The notes beneath the pieces were generated by a model that saw only the letters and a list, made by a program, of their open reading frames with translations, made no database searches and was not told where the DNA came from. The position numbers were made by a program, and so were the translations under genes. Below, piece after piece: positions 46,967-60,820 of a stretch of 64,000 nucleotides of DNA. The stretch's first letter is position 1. Each line of letters starts with the position of its first letter. The DNA is from Nymphalis io. Lineage: Eukaryota; Arthropoda; Insecta; Lepidoptera; Nymphalidae. The DNA is taken from assembly GCF_905147045.1 (NCBI RefSeq), contig NC_065901.1, positions 6,262,001 through 6,326,000 of the forward strand. Reading direction: 5' to 3'.

Positions 46967-47650
46967 TAAGTGGTGTCAAGCTGTGTGTAACTTTCAGACT
47001 TCGGACTACTTTCATTGTGAAAGCTGTTCAAGATATTTATTTACACACACTTTTCTTTTCGACAAAAATCCCATAAAATATTTGGATCTAAACGTAAGAG
47101 TTAAGAATTTTAATTGTAATAAGCTAGACGTGATGGAATGAGCTCAGAAACTTTTGTTAATATGGTGGAATGTACTAGGTGTTCTGTCTTCATATGTTAA
47201 TCAAAAATACACCACTTAATATGAATCCGAACACTCTATTCATTATTTTAATAATAAAACAACATAAAATAAACAAACCTGTTCATGTGTGTATGTTTAA
47301 TTTATGTTATCGTAATTCTGTAGATAAGCAAAAGTTCGCAAAGTGGGTTCACGCCTGTTTATCTTGGCGGCGCCACGCCGTAACGAATAAAATACAAACA
47401 AAAAATAACTTCGAATGTTTTTAACAAAGGAGTCTCAATGGTGAGTTTCAAGTATATGGGTTAATCTTGAATTTCGCTGCCAACTATTTGAAATAGTTGA
47501 TCAAGTATTTTATACTAAGTGTGTTTCCGATCGAGTAAATTTTTATAAAATAATGTGAATATTCTTGTTCTTATATTTAAAATAGTTTTTAATAATATTT
47601 TCAATAAGTTCTTACATAATAAAAATAGTAGAATAATAATAATTGTCTTT
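46967..47650. other. AT-rich DNA, nothing recognised
   Basis: The 81-codon open frame at 47,179-47,424 shows no motif and is not called. Confidence 0.5.
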
Positions 47651-47868
47651 TAGCAACCCACTGCTAGTCAAAGGCCTCCTCTCGTCGACTCGATGTTTGA
47701 GAGCTTATTCCACCACGCTTATTCAATGCGGGTTGAATAAGCTTGTGGCAGAATTTCATCTGACACATGCAAAGATTAATTTATAAGCACAAATTGCTCA
47801 ATTAGTGTTTATAATGTAAACGTGAAAATTCAATGGTGCATGTCCGGGCTTGGACGCGAAATCTACTA
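47651..47868 (-). mobile_element. SINE-B, diverged, minus strand
   Basis: CAACCCACTGCTAGTCAAAG, GCTTATTCCACCACGCTTAT, GGCAGAATTTCATCTGACAC and GGTGCATGTCCGGGCTTGGA follow SINE-B inverted; the B-box region is mutated. Confidence 0.75.
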
Positions 47869-50800
47869 TTCACTTGCTACTTATATATAATAATAAATAT
47901 CTTTTATTTAAATTTCGAAATATTTATTTCCACCTTCCTTTAACCTACACTTGGCAAAGTTCAACTGTTGTAAACTTCTTACACGTTCTAAAACTAACAC
48001 GAACTTTTCACGTGTTATTTACAGTGTTGTAAATTAACTTAGTTCAAACGTTCTAAGACAAGTTACCGTTCGGGGATTGCCGAGTTCAAACCGAACAGCT
48101 TTGTTAAGATCACAACTGACTATCGAGAACGTAAATCTATCGTGCATTGCCCATTAATTAGTAAGGAAGGTTTACGATCGATCTACTTCTAACGGGCTAA
48201 AAACCTTTTTTGAAATACCTTCATATAACTGCACATTTACATACAATATTTGATAGTTTAATACACAAGCATACTTTAAGTCGTGATAAATATTGAGAAT
48301 ATAATAAATATATTATGTAAAAATTATAAGGAATACTATTTATTTATAAATGTACATTTATAATACTTTTAAATACATCGCCTTACGATAGGTTAGTCAG
48401 AATTTACGTGTATCATTACGATTTATTAAAAAATCTTTATGTAAATAATAATTTTTGCGTACTTAAAACTGAAATATTTACTTATTATAATTTATATATT
48501 TATTTACTTGAAACATTTAGTGAGTTAAAGAAAGATAATAAAGTAAATGAAAATATTTTTAAAACTACAATACGACTCAGTAACATGAACGTGTGCGTAT
48601 TAAATGAACTTTTATTTTCAAAGAACCATCCCTCTATCTATTTGATAATTGAAGCCACAAATAAAAATTTCATTCTGAAATTTAGTATAAGAACGAAGCG
48701 CCAACTATACTCGCATTCCCGCGAGGCAAATTTACGGGTGCGCCTACAAACTCACAAACGAAAATTCTCTCAGAAAGCGTTTCCGTTCGGTTCGTTTCCG
48801 TGGCCTCGGGGCTCAACCGCTAGATGAAGTGGGTTAGGTTTATACAGGTAGATAAGGGATGGCCGAACACCCCTGATTCATTGCATATTTGTTTTAGTAA
48901 GAATAAAAGACTCATATCTGTAATCAACTTTTTTTTCTATTACATTTAAGGAACCTCCTTTCTGCCTTTTTATTAATACTACAGTAAAGTGATTTTTTAC
49001 TGACAGGCATTGTAAGAAATTTCTATTTCGATTGCTAAGTTTTTGCGGTGGGCGATTCTTTTATATCTCAAAGTATTTCTTTAACCTACCCGGTAATAGA
49101 TTTTTAACAATTTGTGTATTTGTTTTCAACATTAATGTAGACTGACTGACTTTAATATTGTTAAACAATGTCAATATTTTGTAAATATAAAACTACAACT
49201 ATAACCTGATGAACCTCAGCAAGATACCTGTGCGATTCCAGTTTAAGACTTGCCAAGTCACCGTACAGCGTAGAATTGATGAATAAGTGTATATGAGAAG
49301 CTGTTCACAGTCGCCCGCCATATATGCAGTGGTGCATTTTTTTAAGGCTTTTGGACCGCTAGAAAGTAGTTTTGGTCGCGAGGCGAGGCGTGCATGACAA
49401 TCTTCTTATCAATTAGCTGATTGCAAATCATAGCTTTGAGCATAGCTACAGTGCTTTTATATTAATTAATGAATTGATTAAATATAAGAAAAAAGTGCAA
49501 TATTATTAGATAAAACAGATTTTTATATCTATATATAACTTTTAAAAGTTAACAACAAAAGAAAGCATTCTAATAATTTTGTGATAAGGAAGCACCCAGA
49601 CAATTTACATTTGTCGATATTTGTTCAAAATGCGCAAACGATGCACAACGATATAAACAAACGATAATCGCTGCGCTGCAGGGGAAGGGATGCTTCGATG
49701 TAAAACAAGGCAGGTAAGCAATATTTTGTGAAAAAAGACCCTGGACTAACTATATGATCTGGGAACACCTGAAGGCTTCCAATTCTATTCTGATTTTTAT
49801 AAATTTTCATCGCACATGCTCAATAACTTATCCATTTTCACGTATTGCAACTATTTATTCTCATATATTATTTTCTTTTTATTTTTTACAAATTTCTCAT
49901 TTTTCCAAATCAATAAAAAGAACACTTTTATATTTCAGAAAATGGCAGATTAAAAACAATTCAACGTAACATTACTTTAATAACTTTATTGTCGACCAAG
50001 TAAATGACGAATATATTTTCTATATTTAAACTTAGCTTGAATAACTTGTTGATGAAATTTAATTACAACATTAGTATGATTTGTTTTAATAATAGTCTAT
50101 AAATAAATACATAACGAATGAAATAATTATATAATCTTCAACATATTGCGTAATTAAATCCTAAACCACTAAGTATTTTATTATATTGCTTTTTAAATAT
50201 TAAAGCTATTCAATTACTACTTAGATGAATTAATTACATAAACAATACTCAGTATCGAAAATTGTAATAAAAAGCTATCAATATTTAAATGAGAGTGCTT
50301 AAGAGAGAGAGAAATGATAAAAAATATCTTATTTTCATAATTATTATCAAATGTATCAGTAGAGTCATTCTTCAAGAAGAAATTCAAATTCGACGCATCA
50401 CAAGATTGTGAAATATCAGATGTGATATGCGACATTGCCTATAATAATTTTAAAATTTAAAGGATACACGTTTCAAAATAGCGTATCCCCTTAAGTCGGG
50501 TATTGACGTTTTTCGATCGATATAAAGTGATTTTTTACAGAACAGCACTTCAATTCATTTGAAATATAAATAATACCTTCTAATTACAGACTGCTATATG
50601 AATACGTGAAAACAAATATCGAGCTTTCAGTACGTACACTGTAGAGTCAAGCTAATTGTAATCTTATTAGATAGACACAACTAGGTCCTCAACTGCGATG
50701 AAAGTTTACTCGGAGGAAATTCCTACGGATTCCAAGTCACGTATTGAAGCGAAGCAATTTTTAAATTTTCTCTATTTACCGCTCTCGCTGCATCTAAGAT

Positions 50801-51884
50801 GAAATTTAACAAGATTGTAGAATGAAAAAATTATAAACGTTTTCTACTTGACTTTATTATTTAACAAGAGATCTACCCTGGATAAGTAGTCAGATAAAAA
50901 TATCATAATATCGCGAATTATTTCATAGAACTATTTAAGAAGAATACAATATTGCACCATAAATTATATTTCTAAAATTTTGTCGAATTACACACTACGA
51001 AAGCACGCTATGGAAGGTCAGAGGTGGTCCGATTTTTACCGACTTGTTAAAAGTTTTATTAATGTTAGCTAATATTCATAAATTATATACCTATTGGATC
51101 CACTTGAATCAATTATTTTATCTATTTTGAAAATAGAACACGAACATAGTCTCTATTACAAACACAAGCTGACATGTAAGCAAAATATTTGACAAATAAT
51201 AATAATATCTATATGTTTAAATTATGTTCCTATGTTCTTTTCTTTTATTTTCAAATAAATCCAAATCTATAATTTTTGTCAAATCTTTAATTACTTTATT
51301 AAAATAAGAGACGATGACTTCCGTCAATGTTGTGTCCATCTATGAATGTTAATTAAATGTATTGGTGATGTCCCTTAACAAATGAATATATAAGATAATC
51401 CACTGAACTTTGTTATTATTATTAAAATAATTATGATTTAATACGATTTCATATGATGATTTAATATGATTTAGGTTATGAAATATATATTTGTACACTA
51501 TATATTATTTTGAATTCCTAAAGGGATAATATAGAATTCATCATTATCATTCCTGAAGCCGGTTTAAGGTATTCATGTCGGGTATGTTAGACGTGGTGTC
51601 TTAGTAGTAAGCTTACCAACGTATGAGCCCTCCCGGTCTCTAGCTTACATCCTTGGCCAAACCTTTCATAGTGTCGCTTTAGAATATTAAGTCCTTAATC
51701 GTATTATGAATCTATTTCGCTTACTATAACAATATTGTTGTATTCTATTTAATAACATCTCATGACACTTCATGCGGATTAGGCTTATATACTAAAATTT
51801 AATACAAACCAAAATACGATAATTATTTTTGGATTTTAACTTTTTCTTCAGTATTGTTTAATTTTCCTACTTTTTTTAATAAAC
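47869..51884. other. Four kilobases of AT-rich DNA without recognised genes
   Basis: A 139-codon open frame (48,408-48,827) has AT-driven composition for two thirds of its length and no motif. Its GC-richer end (about 48,690-48,830) is single-copy in the window and unexplained. Nothing else is recognised. Confidence 0.5.
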
Positions 51885-52126
51885 TAGCTACCCATTACGA
51901 TTTATTTATTCCAACATTTGATTTATTCCGAGAAGAAGGGTAAGCGTAGGTATAAAATGCTTATACTGAAGCACAAACATGAACAAAAAAAAATTGGTTT
52001 TGTTTTGGTTAGGAACCTTCTCGGGCTTACGCAGAACAATTCACCAAAGTTTCATCACAATCGGTAGAATGGCTTAGAAACGTATAAAGGACAAACATAC
52101 AAACATTGTTTTTTATTTATATATGG
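51885..52126. mobile_element. Unclassified non-autonomous repeat with CTAG edge
   Basis: Starts AAACTAGCTACCCATTACG and contains CCAAAGTTTCATCACAATCG and GGACAAACATACAAACATTG near its other end. The motif order (CTAGC edge, then TTTCATCANAATCGGT, then an ACAAACA-rich end) is a common lepidopteran short repeat, possibly Helitron-related. Confidence 0.5.
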
Positions 52127-52501
52127 TGTATTGAAATATGTGTAATTAGAATACTAATCGAAAGAAAACAAAAGATATTATTCGATGTAAGTGATTATAT
52201 GTTTACATTGATAACAAAAATGGCGTAAAAATTGTTTAATTTTATCATAATAAGTTTAAGTAAATTATTTTCATTAGTGCTTTATTTGTGTAATACAATA
52301 GTTTCAGGATGTCTTGCCTTTTCTCAGGTTTCGGTTAAGGTTGTTTAGAATCCATATTATGATAAATCAAATTCAGCTTTATTTATCTATAGATCTTTAT
52401 CAATAGACAATCTTATACATAATACTTTATTAGATTTTTCTTAATAAATAAAAAAAAATCATTAAATACATATAATTTTAAGACAATGTTTAGGATACAT
52501 G

Positions 52502-52620
52502 TTTTTTTTTATGTGCGCCGGGATGGCAAATGACTCTACTCCCCTTATGGTAAGTGGTAGTAGAGTCCAAACGCGACGACGGCCAGTACAGTCGGGAAGA
52601 ATGTTCTGTACTAGCCAATA
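52502..52620 (-). mobile_element. Short SINE-like repeat ending in poly-A (minus strand)
   Basis: Plus strand: a T run, then CGGGATGGCAAATGACTCTA, GGTAAGTGGTAGTAGAGTCC and AAACGCGACGACGGCCAGTA. I recall this as a widespread lepidopteran repeat distinct from SINE-A, although GGTAAGTGGT is shared. Confidence 0.5.
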
Positions 52621-53225
52621 TATATTAATAATACATGTTCATATCAATGTGGATTAATACGCAGTGATTAGTGTCATAGCAATGACTTGATAACGTTTGA
52701 AATTAACATAGTGTCTAGAGATTATACCATATACAAATAGCCCTCAGCAGTAAGGTTAGAGCGTCTGTATTTCTATGCCTTTAATTATTAATTAAAATAT
52801 TTTTTTTTCTTTTTTATATATTTTTTTTCGCCATATATATTGTATATATTAAATAAAACCTCCAATTGCAAAAAATACCAAATCCCGAAAAAGTTATTAT
52901 ATGATTACCACATACGATTTACCAGTGAAAGTTATTGGTCAAAGAAGTTCAGTTTAACCAATACAACATTCTGTGTCTTGTGATTCCCGGTAGAGTAGAA
53001 GAATGCCTATTTCGACAAAGCTTAAGAAACATCTAGAAAGTATATTTATGTTCAGCGCTGGAAGCGCTTTGTAACGACAGTACTTGATGTCTCAACAGAA
53101 CAGAATAGACAGAATAAAATATAAGAGAGCATTTCTGTAAACGAGATGGTTTTGAAGGTATTTGACCTGTTAGATGCAGTAAGACATGAAGGTTTTTTTA
53201 ATATAACAAATTACACATATAAAAT
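52621..53225. other. AT-rich DNA, nothing recognised
   Basis: No gene or named repeat. Confidence 0.45.
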
Positions 53226-53282
53226 ACCGGTCGTTGCCTGGAGTTGAAACCGCGAACATCGTTAAAGATTCACGTTTGCTAT
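53226..53282 (-). mobile_element. SINE-B head fragment
   Basis: GCCTGGAGTTGAAACCGCGA and ATCGTTAAAGATTCACG are the B-box region and the stretch before it, inverted. Confidence 0.6.
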
Positions 53283-53485
53283 TTAATAAATATTTCAGGT
53301 CATTATATTAAAACGCAAATGATATAAAAAATATTTATATAATAAAATAACATAACAGTATAAATTTATGTACATTTAGGTCATGTCATCCATATCATGG
53401 TCATCAGCGTTTGTATACAATTCAGAACGACGTGAAAGCCTATTTAAAGTGTTACACCCGGTTAAAGCTTATGTAGCTTGTCTAG

Positions 53486-53584
53486 GTTACCTTTGAGAGA
53501 ACTACATACTCTGCAAAGGCTTGTTTGTTCACTGAGACACATTTAATCGCTTCGGAGTCATCACTACACAACGGCACACACGTG
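53486..53584. other. Exon-like block, open on both strands (unassigned)
   Basis: On the plus strand 33 codons run from an AG (53,484-53,485) to a TGA. On the minus strand a 73-base stretch (53,563 down to 53,491) lies between an AG and AAG/GTAACC and reads DDSEAIKCVSVNKQAF onward. Composition is balanced compared with the AT-rich surroundings. I cannot tie it to a family or to neighbouring exons. Confidence 0.2.
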
Positions 53585-53971
53585 TGATTTTAACGTTGCT
53601 AAAATAACAAAACTTAGGTGACCTATTGACAATGATAATGTTTAATTTTATTTGATATCACACAATACGTATTAGTAATTTTTTTTTTTTTTAAATAAGT
53701 CTTAGGTGGAAAATTTTGTAACATTTTTCAAATTCTTTTGTAAATTATCTATATAAGCATGTACTTATTAAAGAAAAGTAGTATATGTAGTATAACAGTT
53801 GTCTGGTTTCCATAGCACAAGCTTTGTACAAGCTTAATTTGGGATTAGATGGCCGTGTGTGAAAAAAAGACCCAGGATATTATTTTATTATTATTATTAT
53901 TTCATAGCGTTTCTAAAACTTAATTAGATTGTTCGACTTTAAGTATGTAAATACTGGTAAAATAAAAGTCC

Positions 53972-54100
53972 GTTATGTCCCAGCAGTGAGCAAATGCCTC
54001 CTCTATTCTTAGGGAGCTTGGAGCTTATTTCATTAGTGAATGGTTCACGTAGCTAAATAAAATCCGAGAAATACAGGTTTACTCATATTTTTTTCTATTC
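53972..54100 (-). mobile_element. SINE-B tail fragment
   Basis: TTATGTCCCAGCAGTGAGCA and TGCCTCCTCTATTCTTAGGG match the SINE-B tail inverted; the body fades after 54,060. Confidence 0.65.
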
Positions 54101-55864
54101 AACAATTCTATTTAAATCTGAGTCGTGCTAACATGGATCTGATATTTCGAGTAAAATTAATATATTTTATTGACAGCCAAAATCAAAATCTGAAATCTTG
54201 AATTCGTACAGAAAAATATTTTTCTAAATACATTAACCAAACTTTTAAAGTTTAAATATGACTAAGAAATGAACAGTAGCTTCAGATTGTTTATTTCCAA
54301 TACTATTAATACTTATAAAAGTAAACGGAAGCGGTACATAAAATAGAATTACATAACGAAAAAAGTTCTGTGCTTATGGTAAGATATAGCTGTACTACGG
54401 AGAGATCATTGGAATACTACGTGGCGTACCTTTATCTTTAATCATATATCTAAGAATATAACCTTAATCTCCTATAAATATATTATATTCTATATTCCCC
54501 GTTTATTAGAATTAATGAATCTAGAGTATAGGTTATGTCAACTATATAATCCTATTGATAAAGAAGATATCGTGCTTTAGTTTCGGAACTATAGGCTGTG
54601 ATCCTATATAAACTTTTTAAAATATAACAATACTGTTAGCGTACATTGTCAAAACAAAAATCTCGAAGCTTTAATGGCTATCACTAGCTATTTATGTATA
54701 ATGTTACAACTATTACATATGTTATAATTAACTACAAGTATTATCTTCGAAAACTCTTTGCTCTAATAGGGTTTTGGGGAGATCCATCACGAAGTTATAA
54801 TGCACTGACATAAATTCTAAAAATATAAAACACTAATGATTTTTGTCGACTTGTATTGCGACATATGAGATTAAAGATAAGTAACATAATAATGGTTTAA
54901 ATTTTTATAATGTAAATTTCAACATTAATCAAAAAATAAATTTAATACTCATATTCAAAAAATAAATTAATGAATTAGGCTTATTATATAGTATAGGGAT
55001 ATATAAATGATAGAAGAGCTTGAAGTTATGTTTGTTGATGTTCGTACATGGTACATAAATATAATTGTATATAAATATTACACCTATTACAGTTCATTCC
55101 GGTAGTAGCTTAACATTAAAATAAATCTTGTAACATGATAATTTTAAAAGTGCTTGAAATAACCTGCTTGAATAAATTATATTTTCATTTTAATTTTGAA
55201 TGGGAACGAATTTCCATTCCAGATATAGTTTATTTATTTGTTATACAGTATTAATTAACTACAAATAAAATTTACAATCTTTATTTTTAACAGTTTCAGA
55301 TAGATATAACATCTTCAATGGCTCGGAATATCAATAACATCCCTTCAAGGACGCAAGAAAAAGTTTGAAAGTATCACCCGTATCAAAAAATTTGAAAAGA
55401 AAATGATAATTTTATTGATTCCTTAATAAAAAAATACAAATAAGAAAATTCACTCCAATTTATTACAGTAAGTAAGTATTTAAGAACATTAAACATACTT
55501 TCTTTATTGGCACTAGGAAACTAAGAAACGTGTCCATAAAAAAGACAAAGTACCCCGCTTTAAGACACGGGCTACAATATAAATCAAAGGCCAGCTCTTC
55601 TCAATTAGTTTTGTACTTCAGCGCATTAACTATCGTGAGCTGTACATTTTATTTTATCAATTTAATTACTGAAAAACTACCTTAAGTTTCTTAATGTAAC
55701 CAAAATATCAACCCGGTTTTGATTTTACATTATACGGTTATATACTTTGTATTATATTTTATTAGCTGCAAGAGATATAATTGTTATACGGATGGATAAC
55801 AGTGTGGCAAATTTTACAAGATGCTACAGCGAATCTCACATTGATGTTATCTTGGTTGATTTGA
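54101..55864. other. AT-rich DNA, nothing recognised
   Basis: About 1.8 kb of low-complexity AT-rich sequence without a supported gene. Confidence 0.5.
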
Positions 55865-56110
55865 TGGCAGCCACGGTAGCAATTCACAAGGAATACTAGC
55901 CAATAGCGCAGGACTATATGACTGGACTGCACAAGTGTGTGCTCAATCACATACACCCTCATAATCCGATGGGACTGCTAATCCGACACAAACACGACTT
56001 TACGTCCAAGCTATCCGATGACATTGCTATCCGAGACACGGGAGCATAATTACAATAAAGTATTTTGTAAAAGAAAAACCCAATAACTTTTTACTAACTT
56101 TTTTTGGATC
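55865..56110 (-). mobile_element. SINE-C, partial
   Basis: GGCAGCCACGGTAGC, AGCGCAGGACTATATG, ATAATCCGATGGGACTGCTA and AACCCAATAACTTTTTACTA correspond in order to the copy at 63,121. The tRNA-like head is missing or too diverged. Confidence 0.65.
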
Positions 56111-56918
56111 TGAAAGAACTATATTCAGAATAATTTGTAACATATGTAAAACTCAATTTTTTTTTAAAATAAAATACTACCGGGTGTTATACATAGAAAA
56201 ACATAGAAATGATATTGCGGCAAGGGCGTTTGAAATCAGGAACTGTGCTTGCTTTAGGCGCGCTTTTAAATAAGCTAGCCACTAAACTAATGATAATCTA
56301 ATGACAGTACATTAAAATTAAATTAAAAGAGCTTTTAACAACAGCAGAAGAGTTAGTGGTTTCGAAATGAATCCATTAATAAGAGTTGAGTGTTTTATGT
56401 AAGTTAGTAAAAAGACGCTCAACGAAAAACCTTTCAAAGACAAATTTTGATATTCATCTAAAATATGGGCAAATATAGGGAATTGATGTAGACATAAACG
56501 TATAACGTATCATCGAAGACGATAAATTTCATCAAACATCCATGTATTTGCTTTCTCAATAACAAAACGCCCTTTATATTTCAGTTGGACTATTTGTTGT
56601 TATGAATCCACTGCATATAACTTATATCATGATCTATAAGCCAATATAATGTACACATAATTATTTATTTTAAGACAGAAATGTTCAACGCAGTATATTA
56701 AAATATATACACCAAAAATATTTTTACAAAAGCTATATTAAAATATAACTCGGGGCACTCTTATCTACATATATTAATAATTATGTATAAGCGTTTTCAA
56801 CTTTATAATTATTTGTTAGAGTTTCTTTGAATAGAATAATGATAATGGCGTTTGTTAAGTTTTGTTGGTTTAAACATCGCCGAAGGTTCTTCTCGTCGTA
56901 AATAGAGATATATCTTAT

Positions 56919-56949
<31 letters not shown>

Positions 56950-58087
56950 ATAAATAAGTGTAGTGTACTACCATAGCCTTGATTAGTTAATTAATAAAAC
57001 TTACAATTACAATATCATCTTTCCGTACACAACGTAATGTAACTTTTTACTTATAATTAAATTATTTAAAACATCAGTTATTTTATTTATTGTACTCGTA
57101 CCTCAAAACTGCAGATTTAATTAATGTAGAGCATGTCGTTGATTAAAAATTTAAAAAATTCAATTTATGGATATAAATTACAATTTACACTACGGTTAAA
57201 ATTACTAAGTATTTTATTTAATATTTTGTTTAATTGACCAAAATTAGTTTAAAATGTAAATTACAATTTTTAGCTACAATAACGCTTAAAATTACTAAGT
57301 ATATTTAATATTTTGTTTATTCGATCAAAATTAGTTTAAAAAGGGAAAACCCTTTTTAAAAAACAATTCTGTTAGAACTTTTCTTTTTGATGAATGAAGT
57401 TTATTCATATCATCATTGATCATTTTCGTGTCGTCATCTTAATGATTTGTTTCGGCGCAGTGTATTCTATATAATTTCAAGAAAACGGTTTAGTAAACAT
57501 TTACGGTCAATCAACAGCATGACGTCTTGGGAATGTTTTAACTGGGAGGTTTTTCGCTACGAGCTGTTGTTGATGTTCCTTTCCAAGTATGACATTAAAA
57601 TGGCTTGAAATTGTCATGTGCAATTGAATATATTAATGTCGCTTTCTGTGTATTTATAACTTTTTCGACAAGAACGGGCAATCTACATTATGTTACGGGT
57701 TTGGCCTAATTGGCGACGGAGAATGTCCAAATAACGCTAGCTAGAAACAGTATTGTTACTCACTGCTTGTCATTGTTTATCTCATCTCCACTGAAATTGA
57801 AACGGGGACGATAAGACACTGATTGCCCTGCTCAGCCAGGAAGGAAGATAGAATAATCAATTAAAATGGTACTAATAACTCATGTATATCTATTATTATG
57901 GCGTTCGGCTTGTAGAACATGCAAATATTTCTTGATAGTGATGTCCGAAAACTACCGAACTAAAACTGATGGTTTAGTTCTTGCTAATGAAGGTCACCTC
58001 ATTGATCTTACATGATCAAAACCATTATCTTAATGTCATCAGTGTCTCTACTCCAATTTTTTGTATATTTCATACTATTACGAATAA
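56111..58087. other. AT-rich DNA with a small tandem repeat
   Basis: Includes an AT microsatellite at 56,917-56,945 and an 83 bp period tandem repeat (listed separately). The stretch 57,640-57,860 is less AT-rich and single-copy here, with no reading frame I trust. Confidence 0.5.
57175..57340. repeat. Two tandem units of about 83 bp
   Basis: AAATTACAATTT, AAAATTACTAAGTAT, TTTAATATTTTGTTTA and CAAAATTAGTTTAAAA occur in the same order at 57,175-57,254 and 57,258-57,340. A perfect AAAAGGG/CCCTTTT inverted pair follows at about 57,340-57,357. Confidence 0.85.
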
Positions 58088-58366
58088 ATTTTACGAGGAG
58101 TTGACTATTGTCTTGAGAACATATGTCTGTGTAAATATATTTTACTCCTAGACGTTTCCAATACCAGAGTTGTGAGGGATTTTGATGCTTGGCCTAAAGG
58201 CTTAGGTAGACATAGAATAGGCTGTTGCTTTGTCTTTGTGTTCAATTTGAGCTGGCTTTTACTAACACTATGTTTCAAGTTCGATTTAGAACAAGATAAT
58301 ACGGATGCATTCACAATCAAAGCACTTGAATACATTATAAAATCTTATTCAAAGACACATTTCTAA
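58088..58366 (+). other. Unassigned 92-codon open stretch
   Basis: The frame is open from 58,088 to a stop at 58,364-58,366 with no ATG in good context; it includes VRDFDAWPKGLGRHRIG. The minus strand is also open over most of it (58,105-58,335). No family is recognised. It may be an exon, a transposon relic or chance. Confidence 0.2.
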
Positions 58367-60596
58367 AATCAAGAAACCCTTGTAATGCGAGGAGAACACT
58401 GTTGGACATACGGATAAATAATGAAAATTGCTTGTTTAATAGGTTTTATAAATTAGAGATAAAACAGAGGAAAAAACGTTTTGGGGAGGCGCTTCTAGAT
58501 TTACTCTTATAGGATCGAATGGATATTTCAAAACAGATTCATATGAAACAAAAAAAATGTTTTTAATGTTTACTTACATGAAATTACAATAAAATCGCAG
58601 AACATTCATGTTATCTTTACAAACTATTGGAATTTCGCGAGTTATTGAGTGGACCTTTCTTAAAAGGTACATAAAAGGTTCCCCCTCTCATGGTTCGAAC
58701 CCTTTTGCTTTGTTCGTTTATTTAACCTATTTTGTTTTTCGAATATATATGATTTTCATAATACTCTGTTTTATATGCTATTTACGATTATATCTTTTTA
58801 TTTATATATAACATTGTTTTTTATATTTTGTAGTAGAGTCCAAAAATGCATACCATTTACTGTCGTAGAAAACTGTTGTGGAATTTGTTCAGGCCCTACT
58901 GTACAAATTACGTAGTATTCTATTGCTATGCATTAAAACTATAAAAATATATTGCTTGTATACCTATTTGTAGGATCAGCAAGCCAAATTAATAAGCTGC
59001 TCTAGGTATATAGTTTACACACACACATATACATAGTCTAAAAGTTTGTGTTTCCCACAGTTTTAAGTGCCTTATTCGCCTGTCTTCCAGCAACAAATAA
59101 AAAAATAAAATGAGAGAATGATACATGCAAACTACTACGTTTGTGTTATATTTTTTATAAGGATTGGAGTTTTATGTTAAGTTAATATTTGATTAAGCGG
59201 TTTATTGTAACATTAGATTATTTACGACTCACCACATTGACATGTCGATTAAGTATTATCCAAAACTGAAAGTGAATGAAATGTTGGTTATTATACACCA
59301 AGAACAATTTATTCTTGCAAAATCCTAGCGTTAAACGACGCTGAACTGGAGTGGAATATAATTAACGTGAAATTATTTCACTTAATAACTGCACAGCGGA
59401 GAAAATTGCAACGAACATTCATCTTAAATGACTTGGGAACTTTATTATGAATTATGAAATTCGAAGAAAATAAACGTTAATAATATATTTAATTAGTTTT
59501 GTTCTTATAAAAAATATTTTAAGTCTTATTAAAATAAATAGTTAAGCTGTTTTTATAACAGTAAAATATAACTTTGCTATTTAAATCTCGTTTATTTATC
59601 TCATATATACTTATTTATCGAGTTTAGCTTTTAGTAAATTTAATAAATAAAGTCATAAAAGATTAAATATGACCTAACTTTTGAATTGCAACTCAAAATG
59701 CATTAGCGGTTATGGTATTCGCATTGAAACTGATTCGAACTTACTTTGCTAACAGCTAATGCGTTAAGCTCTCATATCGTTCTACAATTTTACGACTTAA
59801 CATATTATAGTAATAAGATAATTTATATATAATTTTGTTTGTGTTAGAAACTTAGCTTTTAGAATAAACCGGGAGGTATGTATGTTCACTATTGGTAATA
59901 AAGTAAATTAAACATGCTCCAGTTAAATAAACACCAAACCGAGTTAAAAGGGTTTCGAGATGTTCGTTATATGATTGCATATAAATATAAAGATATCTAA
60001 GTAAGAAGTTAGAAACGATACGAAACGTATCTGACATTTAATATGATGATAGAGATGTAGATTAAAGACATATTTTAGGCCCATATCATACTTTACTATT
60101 TCCTTTATATATCACGCCCGTCTTGTAAGTATATATTTTCTTACTATATTTCAATACATGGCTGAAAATGCGATTTTCATTCGAATTAAATATAAATATA
60201 CGAAGTATGAGGAGTCTAAAATTGGATTTTATAACTATTTTTTTGATCATTGCCTTGTAATTTAACTCTAGTCAATTCAACAACGTTATGGAAAATTAAA
60301 CCAACTATACGATATATATTTTTTTATAATTAGGAAAAACATTTTCTGCATGCAAAAGTAATTTTCTGGTATCAGAAATCAGACACTTAGTCGTTACTTT
60401 ACTGCATATTGAAAATGATATTGAACTTTGCACGGGGAATGTATAAAAATGCAGTAAAATGTTAACAGTGTGACATGATATGATATTATTTAACGTTCAA
60501 TCTTGAATTCCTTTTGATAATCGTATTTCTTATTTTATGATGAAATTTCAAACCGGACATCGTAATTTACAATTCCTTAGTCCCAATATAAAAGTA
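58367..60596. other. AT-rich DNA, nothing recognised
   Basis: Short open frames only. No named repeat. Confidence 0.5.
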
Positions 60597-60820
60597 ATGT
60601 CCAAATATTCCACTGCTACGCTTCCTCTCCCTTTATGGAGAAGGTTTGGGGCTTCTTCCACCAAGCGGCTTAAATGCGAAATAAGGCACACACAAGTTTC
60701 CTCACGATGTTTTCCTAATTATAAACACAAATTAAGCACATTAAAAGTCAATAATGCTTATCTGGTTAAGAACCCGCAATAATTGTATAAGATTTACCCG
60801 TACCAACCACGGTTCAATAG
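60597..60820 (-). mobile_element. SINE-B, diverged, minus strand
   Basis: TCCACTGCTACGCTTCCTCT, GGGGCTTCTTCCACCAAGCG, GTTTCCTCACGATGTTTTCC and AAACACAAATTAAGCACATT follow SINE-B inverted; the head at the right end is worn. Confidence 0.8.

Noticed and set aside
48408..48827. 139-codon open frame
   Set aside because: It is long for the region but mostly encoded by A/T-rich codons, without domains, splice context or a second copy. Possible by chance; only the GC-richer end is odd.
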